Source: Metopolophium dirhodum
Taxonomy: Eukaryota; Arthropoda; Insecta; Hemiptera; Aphididae
Assembly (NCBI RefSeq): GCF_019925205.1
Contig: NC_083567.1
Coordinates: forward strand, 13,144,001-13,208,000
DNA: 64,000 nucleotides
Direction: 5' to 3'
Part shown: in pieces, positions 61,705 to 64,000 of the stretch
How positions within the stretch are numbered: the first letter of the stretch is position 1
Layout of the letters: every line of letters begins with the position of its first letter
The notes under the pieces: model-generated
What the model saw: the letters and a program-made list of their open reading frames with translations, nothing else
Database searches by the model: none
What the model was told of the DNA's origin: nothing
Translations under genes and position numbers: made by a program

Positions 61705-63918
61705 TTAAGCTTTATCCTCTTTTTCTTTATTGTATAGTTTCTTGAGAAACTGATCTTTAGGCTTCATTTTATTTGGACGATCTCCGCGACACTTGGGGCA
61801 AAACCATTTACCTTTTGGTTTTGTTGATAATGAAACACAAGAAAAATGAAACCATTCTACTGGACATAAATCATTATCGCAACATATCATCTCTCTGTAT
61901 GAAATCTGATTACAAAGACAATAGGTTGGTTCATCTGAATTGACAGCTATATCCCTATTTCCAATCTTTTTAGTTTTTGTTCCAGTTCTATGCCTTTTAG
62001 GGAAGCCGATTGATGTCATAATTGCCCCTTTTGGCCTACCACATGTTCTTACTTTAGTAGGTAAGATAATTGATTTTATACCTAAACAGTTTAAGTACTT
62101 AAGTATTTGTATAAACATCTGTTTCTCTGTTTGCAAAATAATTACCCTGGCTGTTAAAAAAATTAACAATTTCGAGGTGACATGTATATTTTCCATGACA
62201 TCAATGACATCTGCACCTATATAGTGTTAGTTTCAAATTAACACATATTATATTATGTTGATTATTAATGATTTTTTACCTTCTACAAATACATCACATT
62301 TTTCTACTGACACAATATCTTCAACGACTTCAAAGTTATCTCCATCTTCAACTACTTCAAAGTTACCTTCATCGGCATCCACAACATCATTGTTTACACA
62401 GCATTCTTCTTCATCATCTGCACCTATATAGTAATTTAGTTTTTAATGATCAAATTTTATAAAGATTATTAATATTAAATTACCCAATATATGTAATATT
62501 AATTCTTGCCCTTTTAACCAAGCGTTAAAAACAAATTCCAAATGTTCGATTTTTCGGTGGTAGTGAATATTTGACGATCTCGAAACTAGGTCAGCAATCT
62601 TTGCTCTTATTATTGACGCCTTACGGAACTTCTCATGAATAGATGGGACTTTTATTTTTTTTCTGTGTAGTGTACTGTTGTATTGCTATCACAATGAACG
62701 ACCTCAACATTTTTAAACACTCTTTGATTTTTGTAATAATAGTCTCGTCCATCTTTTATCACATAAATCAGCATCAAACAAAGGTGTCAGTGATAGATTT
62801 CGAAATTTTAAGATATGACGACATGGAAGTTTCATGGAATTGTAAAAAATACAATTGCAGGTGTACTAATTTGTAATTTGAAGAGTATTACTTTTGTCTT
62901 CATACTCAAATTGTTATATTAAAAATCTAAATGCATAAGGTGTTAAGAGAGTATAATATTTTTGCAGTTCAGGAAGCCTATTCAGTTTCTGGACTAATTT
63001 TACAGCATTCTTATCTCTTTCTAACCTAACGTAGCTTAAAACAATAAATAATTTATCCACAAAATCTTCTAAAGTGGAAAAACATGAAATAACAGATTTG
63101 AGTTTACCATTGAAACTATCTAATCTGTTATTTGTTTTGTTTAGAAAATTTCCAGTCATGTACGTCATGCCTATAACCCATTCATCCCATATTCCATGCC
63201 AGTTTTTATTGTAATACTCAATAACAGTTTCTGGTGCTATATCCTGAAAGTGTTGGTATAAATTGGCATATTCCAATTCTGACTTGCAGTATACTAGATT
63301 TTGAATAATTTCTTTTGCACTATCCCTTTCATCAGGGGTGACGTTACATTTGTCACAAGTAATTTCCCTATTAATTATTGTTCTTAATGTATGAAACAAA
63401 TATATGGTTAATGAAACTTCAGGGAAGACTTGCTTAATTACTTTTCTTTCTTTCATGTCTTTGTCCGTTACGTATCCCCGAGTATTAACTGAAATTGGAT
63501 TATGTTTTTTAAAAGTTTCAAAAAACCAGCGCAATGTTTGTTCTTCCTCATTAACTAATAGGCCAATTGCTGCTATTTCGCTTTGGCCGTTTCCATCCTC
63601 CGTCATCAATACATATACTGGCAGTCTTAAGTCAATTAATTTGTATGTAGCATCAGCAAAAACTACCTTTAAAACCAATATCGGAAAATTCTTAGTATAT
63701 AGTGGATATTATATAATTTTGTAGTTTTAAATAGATTTTTAAATTGTAATAAAATATTACTTCAGGAAATGCATGGAATGATTCAGCCATAGATCGGTCT
63801 TGTATGAAAATTCCATTAAAGTTATTCGCCTCATCTGTTGAAACTTCAACGGTACAATTATGTTTGGTCTTCAATTTATTTATAACTTCAACTAAGTTAT
63901 TGTTTGAATCATATTTTC
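61705..63918 (-). pseudogene. Broken MULE-transposase / SWIM / PHD gene, 5' part outside window
   Basis: Read on the minus strand: exon 63918-63761; exon from 63666 with a MULE transposase domain (VVFADATYKLIDLRLPVYVL; YNKNWHGIWDEWVIGMTYMT), which reaches TAA at 62914-62916. The same frame runs on through a second stop (TAG, 62866-62868) into a SWIM finger, CxCx9CxH (62815-62859; NSMKLPCRH). Two further frame changes (near 62715 and in an A run near 62655) lead to a helical segment, exons 62423-62280 (acidic) and 62216-61705. The last exon has an AT-hook-like CGRPKG and an ING-type PHD finger (YCLCNQ, CCDNDLCPVEWFHFSCV, WFCPKC). Host genes of this transposase-derived type (ZSWIM/FAR1-like) are numerous in aphids. 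Two nonsense codons and two frame changes indicate decay, although the PHD exon is intact and could be used alone. Confidence 0.6.
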
Positions 63919-64000
63919 CTTCAAAAAAAAAAAAGTATTTATAGAAATATCACCTAAATTAAAAAAAGAAATCACTAAATTAAATTGTAATTTTTTTCTT

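Noticed and set aside
1..64000. CRISPR arrays, operons, rRNA genes
   Set aside because: None present: the spliced nuclear genes show a eukaryotic genome and no regularly spaced repeat arrays were seen.

Overview
This is an AT-rich nuclear window of an insect, most likely an aphid. The genes have many short introns with GT-AG ends. The intergenic and intronic DNA is full of short non-autonomous transposons, and short (TTAGG)-type tracts occur. The aphid call is inference from protein flavour and repeat style; no species can be fixed from the sequence alone.

Layout: UBAP1-like ESCRT-I subunit (minus, 4660-6209); arrestin-domain gene A (plus, 8873-10842); 3-ketodihydrosphingosine reductase (minus, 12120-13679), divergent from an RNF126/Iruka-type RING E3 ligase (plus, 14664-19698); arrestin-domain genes B (21469-24905) and C (28844-31835), both minus; HAP40/F8A-like protein (minus, 34073-35460); lambda-crystallin/L-gulonate dehydrogenase (plus, 37125-40947); a gene-poor, transposon-rich stretch (41-51.6 kb); a full-length ZNFX1-type helicase with NFX1 zinc fingers and an RZ finger (plus, 51692-60284, 14 coding exons, 2064 residues); and at the right edge a broken transposase-derived MULE-SWIM-PHD gene (minus, 61705-63918, running off the window). 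For all eight intact genes the exon models assembled here give uninterrupted frames divisible by three.

Functional themes: several genes act in ubiquitin-directed membrane traffic (UBAP1, three PPxY arrestins that would recruit NEDD4-type ligases, an RNF126-type E3). Their proximity may be chance. ZNFX1 is an RNA helicase of innate immunity or small-RNA pathways in other animals.

The most unusual structure is at 32781-33327. A single LTR is followed, 3 bases on, by a primer-binding site that continues into a reverse copy of nearly the whole tRNA-Asp, including the complement of the CCA tail. It looks like a fossil of plus-strand strong-stop DNA that read through its tRNA primer and integrated. 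Other clear elements with target-site duplications are nested hAT-type transposons in a CRYL1 intron, two hAT MITEs and a 5'-truncated LINE. Several fold-back or palindromic MITE families and a two-copy 1.4-kb non-coding repeat are also present.
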